NCBI RefSeq assembly: GCF_014356525.2
Contig: NC_052511.1
Location: 47,331,216 to 47,395,215 of the forward strand
DNA from: Nilaparvata lugens
Taxonomy: Eukaryota > Arthropoda > Insecta > Hemiptera > Delphacidae
DNA length: 64,000 nucleotides
Direction of reading: 5' to 3'
In this document: in pieces, positions 42,190-51,837 of the stretch
How positions within the stretch are numbered: position 1 is the stretch's first letter
Layout: each line of letters begins with the position of its first letter
Program-made: the position numbers and the translations under genes
Notes under the pieces: model-generated
Told to the model about the DNA's origin: nothing
The model's database searches: none
What the model saw: the letters and a program-made list of their open reading frames with translations, nothing else

Positions 42190-42775
42190 AAACGAGAGCT
42201 TAGGGGCACCATATATTTTTCTAATAATACCTAGAAATTTGGGGATTCCTACATATTTTAAACAAACATATTTTAAATAGTACAAGGAGTATCCTTAGTT
42301 TTTCTCTCCCAATCAGTGCTACTTTGTAGAAATTATAAATAAATAAAAAAATAAACCCCAACACTATAAATACAATACCCCACAGCTTTAGGGGCACCAT
42401 ATATTTTTCAAATAAGCCCTAGAAATTTGGAGATATCCACATATTTTAAACAAACCTCAAAACTTTGGGGAAGATGCTCTAGGAACACTGTATATCTTTC
42501 AAAGAAGCCTCAAAACTTTATGGGCACCCAGTTCATACGGTTCCACAATTTAGGGAACACTATATCTTTAAAAAAGGCCCCTAAACTTTAACGACACCCA
42601 GCTATTTTCATACATGTGCCACAACTTGAGGAACACCTGTGTTTTTCAAAAATATCCCAAAACTTTAGGATCACCCAGTTATTTTCAAATAGGGTCCACA
42701 ACTTTAGGAACGCTCTCTATTATTCAAAATCCCCCAAAACTTCAGGGACACCCAGTAATATCAAAAATTTCAAAC
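42190..42775. repeat. degenerate tandem repeat, about 75-85 bp
   Basis: The phrases AACTTTAGGGGCACC, ATATATTTTTCAAATAAGCC and CACCCAGTTATTTTCA recur in order about seven times with strong drift. No open frame is shared between units. Confidence 0.75.
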
Positions 42776-42835
42776 CCCTTGCTCTGCTTAGCGATGCTGC
42801 AATACTGCTCGGCCACTGGGCTTCTGCTATCAGCA

Positions 42836-42975
42836 ATCAGCTGATTCAGCTATCAGCTGACACAGCAATCAGCTATCAGCTGACACAGCAATCAGCTATC
42901 AGCTGGCACAGCAATCAGCTATCAGCTGGCACAGCAATCAGCTATCAGCTGACACAGCAATCAGCTATCAGCACC
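42836..42975. repeat. 23-bp tandem repeat followed by CT microsatellite
   Basis: The unit GACACAGCAATCAGCTATCAGCT repeats about five times, with diverged partial units before it. A (CT)n run follows at 42997-43016. The 196-codon open frame that crosses this stretch is repeat-driven. Confidence 0.85.
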
Positions 42976-43016
42976 GCTTCAGCATCTCAGCAATCTCCTC
43001 TCTCTCTCTCTCTCTC

Positions 43017-43410
43017 CCAACCCCTCCTCCTTCTCCATCACTCCCTCCTTCTCCCACACCAACTCTCTCTCTCCCTCACCAACACAGCACAGCAATACTC
43101 AGCACTGCATAGCAGCATACGCCTGTGCCATACAAATATAAGGTTAGATTTGATTTCAATTCAAGATTTCATAATTTATTTCATCATTAAGAAGAGAAAA
43201 ATATGATTAGTTTAAGCTAAAATTCATATTTTGACTTCATTTGTCAACAACTGTCAAGCATTGTCAAATAAAAACAGGAGTAATTTTTATTTGAATGAGA
43301 ATGTTGATTTTAAATCAACATCTTTTATCAATTACCAAAATATTGTCATTAAAATATAACTTCAGATTAGACATAATTTCAGTTTATTCATATGAATTAA
43401 ATTTGCTTAA
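43017..43410. other. no gene seen
   Basis: A pyrimidine-rich stretch leads into AT-rich sequence. The last about 30 bp (43377-43409) is repeated on the far side of the next MITE (43757-43791). Confidence 0.4.
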
Positions 43411-43739
43411 GGCTAGGGCCGCACGAGCGCACAAAGTGCGTCCGTTGCAACTTACTTTTTGACGTCCGTTGTAGAAATACATAGAAGTGAATTGGTGACA
43501 ACACACGAGGTACGTGCGTACCAAGTAACCGAAGTCGTAACGGACGATGATTTTTGAACTGCGCAGAAATGCTACAACGCACGTCGAGACATGCAAAAGT
43601 TATTGCTTCGTCTGGTTCCATTGCGTAAAGCCAACTGACGTTGACGCACCACACTCAACGCTCGTGTGGTGTCATTGGCGACCGCCGCAAAACGTAAGTT
43701 GCAACGGACGCACTTTGTGCGCTCGTGTGGCCCTAGCCT
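43411..43739. mobile_element. 329-bp GC-rich MITE
   Basis: It begins GGCTAGGGCCGCACGAGCGC and ends GCTCGTGTGGCCCTAGCC. The arms continue for about 45 bp (AAAGTGCGTCCGTTGCAACT). The base composition differs sharply from its surroundings, and the several open frames over it are by-products. Both flanks carry ATATGAATTAAATTTGCTT. Confidence 0.85.
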
Positions 43740-43893
43740 CATATGGGAAACTGAATTGATTTCAGTTTCATATGAATTAAATTTGCTTTGTGTTTCTATC
43801 AATGATAGAACGGTTACGTCCAACGAGACGATAACACAGAGTGAGTTCAAACTAAAACGGAACAGCTGGAGGTTCCATCTCAAAATCAATTAA

Positions 43894-46352
43894 GCTTAAC
43901 TGTACTTCTCAAAATCTATTGAGCTTAACTGTACTCCTAATAAACGAAACCGAAGCTACATATCTAATCCAACAGCTTTGGTATAAACTAATACAATTTG
44001 AGATCTGATAAGATTTAATATGAAATCACTCTATGTCAACGGCTTCAATTATAAACATTGCTTGATTTGAGTGAAACTTAGAAGTGTCACTTGATAAAAC
44101 GTTGTCGATACAACAGTTGAATTTGAATAAGAACAGTAAAACACTCATGTTAACTGTGCTTATTAGTTTTTTGTGACAATTAGTCAAAGTATGGCTATAT
44201 AGTGTATGTCCTTACGACATGATCTATCCAAGAATGCCCTGGTCATTGATCTACACATTGGAAATTACAAATCCAAAACCAATGTTTGAGATGGATATCA
44301 AATCAAATAACACATAAACTTATTTTTCATCATAACTTATATTACTACATACATACGGAATTTAGCAGCTTGACTACTCCAAAAGTTATTTCCTGATTAA
44401 ATTAATTACTTTCAAAACGGGACAAACTTATCAACTACAAAATCGCACATCAAATAAATATTATTTTCATTCGATTATTGGACAATTATTTTTGTGAAAC
44501 TTTTCATTCGTAATATAATAATATTAGCAATACACAAGAACTGGGAAATATTCAGCTACAACCCAACAAAATTGAAAATTATCATCAATTAAACACACTA
44601 GAAATTAAATCTAAATGGATAGTAGTGCAGCATACATATTACGTTGTTCATAGATTCAAACGAGATTGAGAACAAGGTTTTTGGTTATGATTCAGTTTAA
44701 ATGATTCCCAATCTATTGAGCTATAATCTATTCAAATATACAACTCGAGTTCCAGAATAGATATTGATCAATAATTAGTAGCTGTTCAGATATAATCTCA
44801 AAATAGAGTAGATATTCAAATATGCAACTCAAGTTTCAGAATAGATATTGATCAGTAATTAGTAGCTGTTCAGATATTTTTCAAAATAGAGTCAAAAAGT
44901 TAATATGATAGCATTTTGAATAAGCAGAGAATTAATCAATGTCATACTGACATAAGAGATCCGGTATATTAACATGCACATTTATTATAAACTATCCAGT
45001 ACTAATTATATATTTATCAACCCATGAAGATATATTTTTATGGTTACTGTAGCCTATTTGTCCATAGTTCTATACCTGACTAATTACTATTCAATTCTAG
45101 ACAAAGATTACTAGAATGAAGACTAGCCTTTTACAAAGTGACAACTTTCAATTACTTAAATTACGTTAATAAACGACAATCAATAAAGATCTCAAAATAA
45201 TGATGGAATCGGAAATTAAATCTTGAGTTAGTTCAAGATTTAGAAAAAAAGTAGATCAATTTTAGGCAAAACAAAAACAAAACCCAGTAAACATTAAGAA
45301 ATTAACCAAAAGGAATCTGACAAGAAATTTAAAATTGTCAACAAGTACAAAACTATTTATCCAAATTCAACCAATATTACAACTGAAACCTCAAACCAAA
45401 TTCTCGAAGTAGAACTTCACACATTTTTACTAGCAATAACTTATTTTAAAGAATGGGTCGACAGATCTTTGATCGATTAAATAGTAAATAATTTGATCAA
45501 TAGCTTTTTGATCATTCAAATTATCAATCATTTGAAACAAAATGTACACTATAGACTAAGAGACTGGACATTAAACTTGATCTACAATATTGATCTAGAC
45601 AATGACTATCATTAGACACCCTATCTAATTCCAACTATATAATTATTTAGGTGGGATCCTATACACTCAAAATTTGTAATCACACTTTATTCGAAAAACA
45701 AGGCCTTCTTCTGTTCCCCGATTTTATTTGAGATGACAATCTTACTTTAAAAACTTTCAAATAAATTTCAACGGGATTCTGTACACTCAAAATCTGTAAT
45801 CACAATTTATTCGAAAAACAAGGATTTCTTCTATTCCCCGATTTTTTTTGTGATGACACGCTCACTTCAAAAACGTTATCACTTTCAAATAAATTTCAAC
45901 TGATTTTGTACCCTGACACTATCAGAAACGAAAAGTTTTTGGTGACTTCAAACCCTAAATTATTTTCAAAAAGTCAATCAAATCACTTTTTCGAACAATT
46001 TTCAAGTGATTTCCAAGTCGGACTCAATCTAAAGAGATTAATTCACTTGAAATAAAAGCCTCTTTTCAGTCTATAAAATCTTGTAAATAATAATTAATTG
46101 TAATGCATGAATTGTAGAGAAAAATGAACCACGAGGTACCTTAGGCTTGGTAGCCAGCAAGACAGCACTGTATTTTCAATCCAGCTATTTTCTTCTCTCG
46201 GATTTCTCAGCTCATCTGAACTTCTTCCTGAAAAGAAATAGAATAGTCAAAGATAAAAGAAAATACCTTTGGTAAGTGACTATACATCAAAGACTTATTC
46301 TGTTACCTGATTTTATTTGTGATGAAAGAAAATATTATACCTATATTTATTA
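43894..46352. other. intergenic; two small tandem duplications
   Basis: No gene is recognised. 44731-44895 holds two units of about 93 bp (TCCAGAATAGATATTGATCA). 45652-45900 holds two units of about 120 bp (CTCAAAAT.TGTAATCACA, CGAAAAACAAGG). Both pairs are clearly similar and local. Confidence 0.6.
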
Positions 46353-47297
46353 AATACAAGAGGCGCCAGAGAAACTTACTTATTTGAAAAAATCCTGCGC
46401 GGTGAATTGGTCGTTTAGAGGGGTAGGAGGGGGCGCATCTGGAGGGGGAAGTTCCCAATTTTATTCTCGATCAATTAAGTAGCCATCATGCTGTGGTCTA
46501 GAGAGCAGCGGGCCTTCGCAGTTGAGAGCTTCTTTTCTAATGGTCGATCACTTGTTATTTCTACGCAACGTGCTGCCTTCCGCGCTCGATTTGAAATTCC
46601 TCCTCACAGACTCGTTCCTGGCCGTAATTCGATTCTTTCGTGGGTTAACTCATTACAGGAGTGTGGAAGTGTCGCTAAACCAAGAAATGGACTTCAACGA
46701 ACCATCAGAAATCCAGAAAATATCGGAAGAGTGAGACAGTCAGTTGTGCGCTCTCCCCGGCGTTCAGCTCGCAAACAGGCAGCTGCTATGGCAATTTCTG
46801 ACTCCACTGTTCGACGAATTTTCCATGAAGACCTTAAATTTCATCCCTATAAATTGGCTGTTGTTCAAGAATTGACTGAACACGATTTTGTTGCCCGTCA
46901 AAATGCATGTGATATGCTGATTGACAACCTGCCTGAAGACGCGGTCATTTTTTCAGTGACAAAGCTCATGCGTTTTTTTTCATGGGGTTATTTGAAATCC
47001 CTGGTTTACGTCGATCGACCACGGACCATAGCACACCTCAAGAACAACATTCGCGACGCCATTGCCAACATACCGATTGATATACTGCAACGAGTGGATA
47101 CCAATTTCTAAAATCGACTTCATCAGTGTATGCACAATGGGGGTCGCCATTGATCTGAAGTCATTTTTCAAGACAGCATGAAAAAAATTGGGAAATTGTA
47201 TTCTCATATAGCTTTAAAAAAATTAAAACAATAATTTAAGTACTTTTGTTTTTATTGACCTTTCAAATAAGTAAGTTTCTCTGGCGCATTTTGTATT
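46353..47297 (+). mobile_element. internally deleted mariner-like transposon, TA flanked
   Basis: The TIRs have a perfect 27-bp core at 46363-46389 and 47261-47287 (GCGCCAGAGAAACTTACTTA and onward). They extend outward as AATACAA/TTGTATT to TA duplications at 46351-46352 and 47298-47299. The total is 945 bp. Because the ends are intact, it could be moved by a transposase supplied from elsewhere. Confidence 0.88.
46488..47111 (+). pseudogene. mariner-like transposase, middle deleted but frame kept open
   Basis: Of 207 codons, residues 3-75 have the paired helix-turn-helix DNA-binding region (EQRAFAVESFFSNGRS, ILSWVNSLQECGSVAKP). Residues 85-150 have the second helical part (SPRRSARKQAAAMAIS, VRRIFHEDLKFHPYK). 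At about residue 155, near AVIFSVTKLM, the sequence jumps past the catalytic core. The second and third acidic residues of the DDE/D triad are missing. It resumes at the C-terminus (VDRPRTIAHLKNNIRDAIANI). The product might still bind the ends but could not cut DNA. Full-length relatives have roughly 340-350 residues. Confidence 0.85.
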
Positions 47298-47340
47298 TAT
47301 AGCCTATAGTGTATATTACAATCCACTAAAATTATTGCTA

Positions 47341-47482
47341 TGCCCAGTCCACATGTTGGCCCAGCCTTGTAACCCAATGTAGATCAATGAAGGCCAGTGA
47401 CGGTCAGCGCTGGCAAACCACCCATCCACACATTGGCGCTGGTCGACATTGGCCTTCATTGGGCCAACATGTGGATGCGGCA
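47341..47482. mobile_element. 142-bp MITE, TA flanked
   Basis: It begins TGCCCAGTCCACATGTTGGC and ends GGGCCAACATGTGGATGCGGCA, with TA on both sides. The inner arms also pair (AATGAAGGCCAGTG / GACATTGGCCTTCATT). Confidence 0.8.
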
Positions 47483-47484
47483 TA

Positions 47485-48350
47485 ACAAAACAACAAAATC
47501 AAGGAAGCAGTGATAAGAGTTTCAAAATTGTTCGCCCCACTTGGATGTAATGAGCAGGTTTTCGTGCGTCATATGGAGGCCGAAAGTGATTGTTTTCTGA
47601 AAAGGCCGGTATAGTATCTTAAGTCACAAGGACGGGAAGGGCCGTTTTGCAGGCGAGAATGATGTTTCTAGTGGAGGCGTTAGCCGAGACTAGAATTTCA
47701 TTCGAGCACTGCAAAAGACATTCACGTTCAAGTAGCTTACACTATTTTTTGTCATAATAATCTAGAAAATAATAATTGAGAAACAGAGAACATTACCTGC
47801 TTGTGCTAACATTACTACATGCATTCTATAAACATAACCTAGTTTACAAGTTTCAAATCAGGAATTTCTTGATCGTAGTTGACAAAACTTCTACCTGGAG
47901 CGCTAAAAGGCGGCTTCAGGAACAGTTTTGCTGTTCCAAATTCGGAACTAGGAAACATACTCGTTGTTCCCTAGCTGTTCGTGAGAGCCACATGAACAAA
48001 ACAAACCCCAAGGCCACTCCAAAAGTTGCTTTGCCTTCAAACCCACGGGATCTACCCCATCTGGGCAGTTTTGGAGGGGCAAAAATAAAAACCCAAGAGA
48101 CCAGAGATGGGTGAAACTCAAGGCACAAATGTGTGTCAAGAGGCTGAGTGAAGGCTGAGCCAGGCGCCCTAGAGGCAACTTGGCGACCCCTTCCTCAGCG
48201 GAAGGACCTTCAACGATGGCCAGGAGTGGAACTCACGTAGGTCACGACAAGCAACCAGGTGATGAATGGGATGTTAGCATAGGGAAAAACTTCTGGTTCT
48301 TGTAAAGGACACAAGTATTGGTTTGCCTAACTAACATACTATTTGGGAAC
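47485..48350. other. no gene recognised
   Basis: There are short open frames on both strands over a mixed-composition stretch (47880-48200) without recognisable motifs. It may be an unidentified repeat body. Confidence 0.35.
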
Positions 48351-49450
48351 ACAATTTTATTTATTTCATTTTTTTTATCCCACTGACCACCTATGAAAGG
48401 GGTATAAGGATTTGTCAATTATAATCTAAGTCGTCAATCTTTGCATTCTATAATGCAAAAAGAATTCCTCACTGGAATAAGGACAAACCTGCAACAACTC
48501 CTCCCTCACCTTAATTCTGAACTTTTCACCTGTAATAGCTTTTATGCGTGTTGGCAATGAATTATAAAGCCGAATTCCTGCACTCTTTACCCCCCTCTCA
48601 TACATACCAGTTCGATGAATGTCGTCTCTGAGGTTTTGTCTATATCTGGTATTGTATGAGTGGAACAACTCTCCTGTATTGAACCTATCTTTATTCCTAT
48701 CAATAAAACAAAGAGCCTCTAAAATATATACACCTGGTAGTGGGAGAATCTTTAACTCTTTGAAATAATCTCTACAACTTGCTCTAATAGATTCACCCAC
48801 CATCACTCTAACTGCCCACTTTTGAATCCTAAATATATGTATTGCATGAGTTGAATTGCCCCAAAATATAACACCGTATGAAAGAAGAGAATGGAACACA
48901 GCAAAATAAACACTTCTAAGCGTTCCTGCATCCAGCAATTTCTTCACGGTTCTAAGAACAAATACTGTTGAGTTTAGTTTGCTTTTTAGCTGGTCTAAAT
49001 GAGGTCGCCAGGAGAGTTCAGAGTCCAGCACTACTCCAAGTACCTTTGCCTCGTTTGCTGAACCTATGTTTCCATCTCTCGTATCCAATACTGCTTCCCG
49101 AGCCGTCCTGAATGGAATCTGCTTAGTCTTATTGTAATTTAGTACCAACATATTTGAGGCCAGCCATTCTTCTAGTTTCTGAAGAGCTCTTCTACTTTCA
49201 GATTCCATATCATGCTGACTTACTTTTCAATAAAATACTTACATCATCAGCATATAAAACACAGTGTGCTGGCTCAAGGTGTGGTGGCAAGTCGTTAATA
49301 TATAGAAGGAAAAGCAAAGGACCAAGGACTGATCCCTGAGGGACCCTAGCTTCAATAAGAGACAATAAGCTTCGGTTGACGTGTGGGGTTCTTTGAACCT
49401 TTGGATCTTTGAATCCGTCCCTTCAAAAACATAAACATAGTTTACTAACA
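48350..49450 (-). pseudogene. jockey-like LINE, 5'-truncated
   Basis: The - strand shows EARVPQGSVLG, PLLFLLYINDLPP and LYADD at about 49360-49230, with the RT catalytic aspartates kept. A frameshift separates this from a 260-codon frame at 49208-48426. That frame has the thumb and C-terminal blocks: WLASNMLVLNYNKTK, VLGVVLDSELSWRPH, SYGVIFWGNS, YNTRYRQNL and NSLPTRIKAI. Upstream FLKGRIQ is in yet another frame. The 3' end has an AATAAATAAA-type tail near 48355. There is no endonuclease, so it is a dead copy. Confidence 0.85.
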
Positions 49451-49458
49451 GCTTGGAA

Positions 49459-49525
49459 TGATGTGAAGCTGGAAAGGATAGCGCTATCTGCTTTGTCCAA
49501 TGATAGACAAGGATAGTAACACCAA
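49459..49525 (+). mobile_element. MITE-A internal fragment
   Basis: GCTATCTGCTTTGTCCAATG and ATAGACAAGGATAG match the family interior. Both ends are lost. Confidence 0.65.
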
Positions 49526-49929
49526 TGCTAATCGTGTGCTACTTTTTAAAACTGAATCTAACTTTATATTAATCAATATAGTTATTTGTGCAACTAGTGC
49601 GCAAAGTGACAGTTTGCTGCACCGAAAGAAACGTTTACGCCCGAGCCGTAGGCGAGGGCGGAATGGTTTGTTGAGTGCAGCAGAGGAACTTTGCGCACGT
49701 ATTTCACATTAAGTTTTTCCTACAGTTACCATTGAATATGAAAAGTGGGTAATTATGGGTGAAATTGCCTAAAATCCATCAAATGTTTTTCTGTGTAATT
49801 TTATTATTGATAAAAACCTTAATCCTAAAATCCTAAAGTCCTCGTTGTCCTTGGTTATAATATCTACTTAATAATTTGCGCGTTGTGCTTCTCTGCTCAC
49901 CTCTGCTCACTATAGCAGCCCAGTCACTT
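49526..49929. other. no gene; GC-richer MITE-like core
   Basis: 49590-49705 has GTGCGCAAAGTGACAGTTTG and the inverse-like CTTTGCGCACGTATTTCAC, so it is probably another decayed inverted-repeat element. Nothing else is seen. Confidence 0.45.
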
Positions 49930-51125
49930 ATATATATATACCTTATATATATACCTCCTTCTTCATCCATTACCCACATCTGTGGGATCGATGGCGTCAT
50001 TATACAATAAAAACAACACTTTCATACTCAAGTCAAGATCAAGATGGCAGAAAGTGACTAAGTAGTTAAAATTTGAGTCAGATCATCACTCATGTATTCA
50101 CGCACTTCATAGTAGGCTCTGACTCTCATAAATCCGGTCACCACTCTCTCAAAATCACGCAAATCCAACTGCTTCACTCCTGCAGGCAGTCTATTGAAGT
50201 AGCGTAATGCTGCACTCCCATAACACACCTGCGACCTCTGAAGACGTACCCTCGGGATGTCAAGCAGCTCTCGATGCCTAGTGTTGTAATGGTGCACATC
50301 ATTCCGAGTCAACAAACCATGCTGATTCTTCTTGACATGCAGCAGGCAGAGAAGAAGGAAGTGGCTGACAACTGTCATAATTCCCAGTCTTACAAAAAGG
50401 GGCTTGCAGTGTGCTCGATGTTCACTAGCAGTTATAATCCGTGCAGCCCGTTTCTGCAGCTTAAGTACTTCCACCACCCTTGCTGAATGACCCCACATGA
50501 GCAGACCATAGGAGATATGGCAGTGGAAAAGTGCATGGTAAATCATTACCAGATATGCCTCTGTCACATGTCCCCTCAGCTTCAGCAACAAGAAACAAAT
50601 TCGCGACAGCCTCCTGGTCACTTGTTGGATGTGGCTAGCCCAGTTCAGTTTTGAGTCCAAGACAAACCCTAACAGCTTTACAGGGTCCTGTTCAGCTGGC
50701 AGGCTGCGAGACAAACTGCAGATTATGTTTTGTGTCTTGTTCTCATTCAACTGAAAGCGATTTGCCTGGAACCATGAGGTTGAAGATTGGAGATGCTCTG
50801 CTAACAGTTCTAGCACATGCTGTAGGTCCACTCCAGATGACAATAAGGACGTATCATTAGCAAATAGCAGAGTCGAGCCGTTGTTGTCCAAGTCATTTAT
50901 CATTATGATAAACAGGATTGGTCCCAGTATTGAACCCTGTGGCACTCCAAAATTCACAGGAAGTGGGCTGGAAGAAGCTCCTCCAAGAGACACCACTTGT
51001 GCCCTCCCAGTCAGGTAGGAATTCAATAGAGACAAAGCTGAGTCCACAATCCCATAGTAATGGAGCTTATCAGACAAAATTCCATGGTCAACGCAGTCAA
51101 ATGCTCTGCTTAGGTCACAAATCTA
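49930..51125 (-). pseudogene. LINE (family J), 5'-truncated, RT catalytic Asp lost
   Basis: The frame is 339 codons at 51077-50058, extendable to DLSRAFDCVDHGIL at about 51120. The motifs are YLTGRAQVV, GVPQGSILGPILFIIMINDLD, then FANDTSLL, where F-A-D-D is expected, so the first catalytic aspartate is Asn. Next come LLGFVLDSKLNW, SYGLLMWGHS, LQKRAARIIT, YNTRHREL and FNRLPAGVKQLD. The 3' UTR contains TGACGCCATCGATCCCACA and a TATA-type microsatellite tail near 49930-49955. It is the same family as 53688-54600, in opposite orientation. The copy is inactive by the Asn change and by truncation. Confidence 0.9.
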
Positions 51126-51659
51126 AAACTTATCTAATACTTTAGATTTAAAACCGACCTTCAAAAATATTTTATAGACAAAGCCTACTACACGGTGCAG
51201 GAGTATTTGGAGGATCATTGAAGGAATCGCTACTATTTTAATTAGTAGACTATATTTATATTTGTAATAATTTGACGACGTTCAACTGTTTGCTTGTGTA
51301 ATAATGAGTACACTGTGTTGAATGGATTGAATATCTATCTATCTATCTATAAAGAGTCAGTGCTAGGGATTCACCAATCACCATCCTCAAATGCTGAACC
51401 AATCCGTTCAGCAACCCGATTTACCGCATCAAAAGTAGACCTCCCTCTGCACTGTTACCAACTTCATTTTGATTTTGCTGCACTGTTGCTCCATATAACC
51501 TACTAAGTATTTTGCGTTGCCATGTTGCAAATCTGGAGTGCAGAAAAATTTTTCCCGCACTAGAGCGGAAAAGTGATTCTTTGCGTTCTGTAATCAGTGC
51601 AGCAATGGCCACTTTTCAACGTAACTGTAGGAAAAATATATTTACCAACCTGCATTGCT
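51126..51659 (-). other. SRSF2: probable SRSF2 3' flank / untranslated region
   Basis: Eight bases after the stop, the - strand reads GCAATGCAG then GTTGGTAAAT at about 51650, a possible donor for an intron in the 3' untranslated region. A TATC microsatellite is at 51328-51350. Words at 51535-51600 (TGCAGAAAAATTTTTCCCGC) look like a decayed foldback. No firm polyadenylation signal could be assigned. Confidence 0.35.
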
Positions 51660-51837
51660 CTACTTAGAGTGCGACCTTGACTTGGAGCGCCCTCTGTCGT
51701 TGGACTTGGAGCGTGAACGCGAGCGACCGCCGCGCGAACTCTTGCTGTCTGACCGCGAACGACTGCGCGAGCGTGACCGCGAGTAGGAGCGACGTCGCGA
51801 CCTGGAACGCGAACGGGAGCGGGAACGGGAACGGCGT
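51660..51837 (-). CDS. SRSF2: SRSF2 coding exon 3 (RS domain) with stop
   Basis: It is preceded by CGTTCCCGTTGCAG. It encodes about 59 residues rich in Arg-Ser dipeptides, and the TAG stop is at 51662-51660. Confidence 0.9.

Noticed and set aside
42616..43206. 196-codon open frame rich in Gln/Ser/Leu
   Set aside because: It is driven by the 23-bp tandem repeat and the CT microsatellite. No motif was found, and the flanks do not look like exons.
43397..43893. Several overlapping open frames of 70-105 codons on both strands
   Set aside because: They coincide with a GC-rich palindromic MITE, where stops are rare on both strands.
47776..48178. Overlapping 70-112-codon frames
   Set aside because: Opposite-strand shadows of each other with no motif; probably an unidentified repeat body.
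51605..51655. Tiny intron between GTTGGTAAAT and TTTTTCCTACAG after the SRSF2 stop
   Set aside because: The interval is only about 30 bases, too short for a spliceosomal intron; the donor alone is kept as a possibility.
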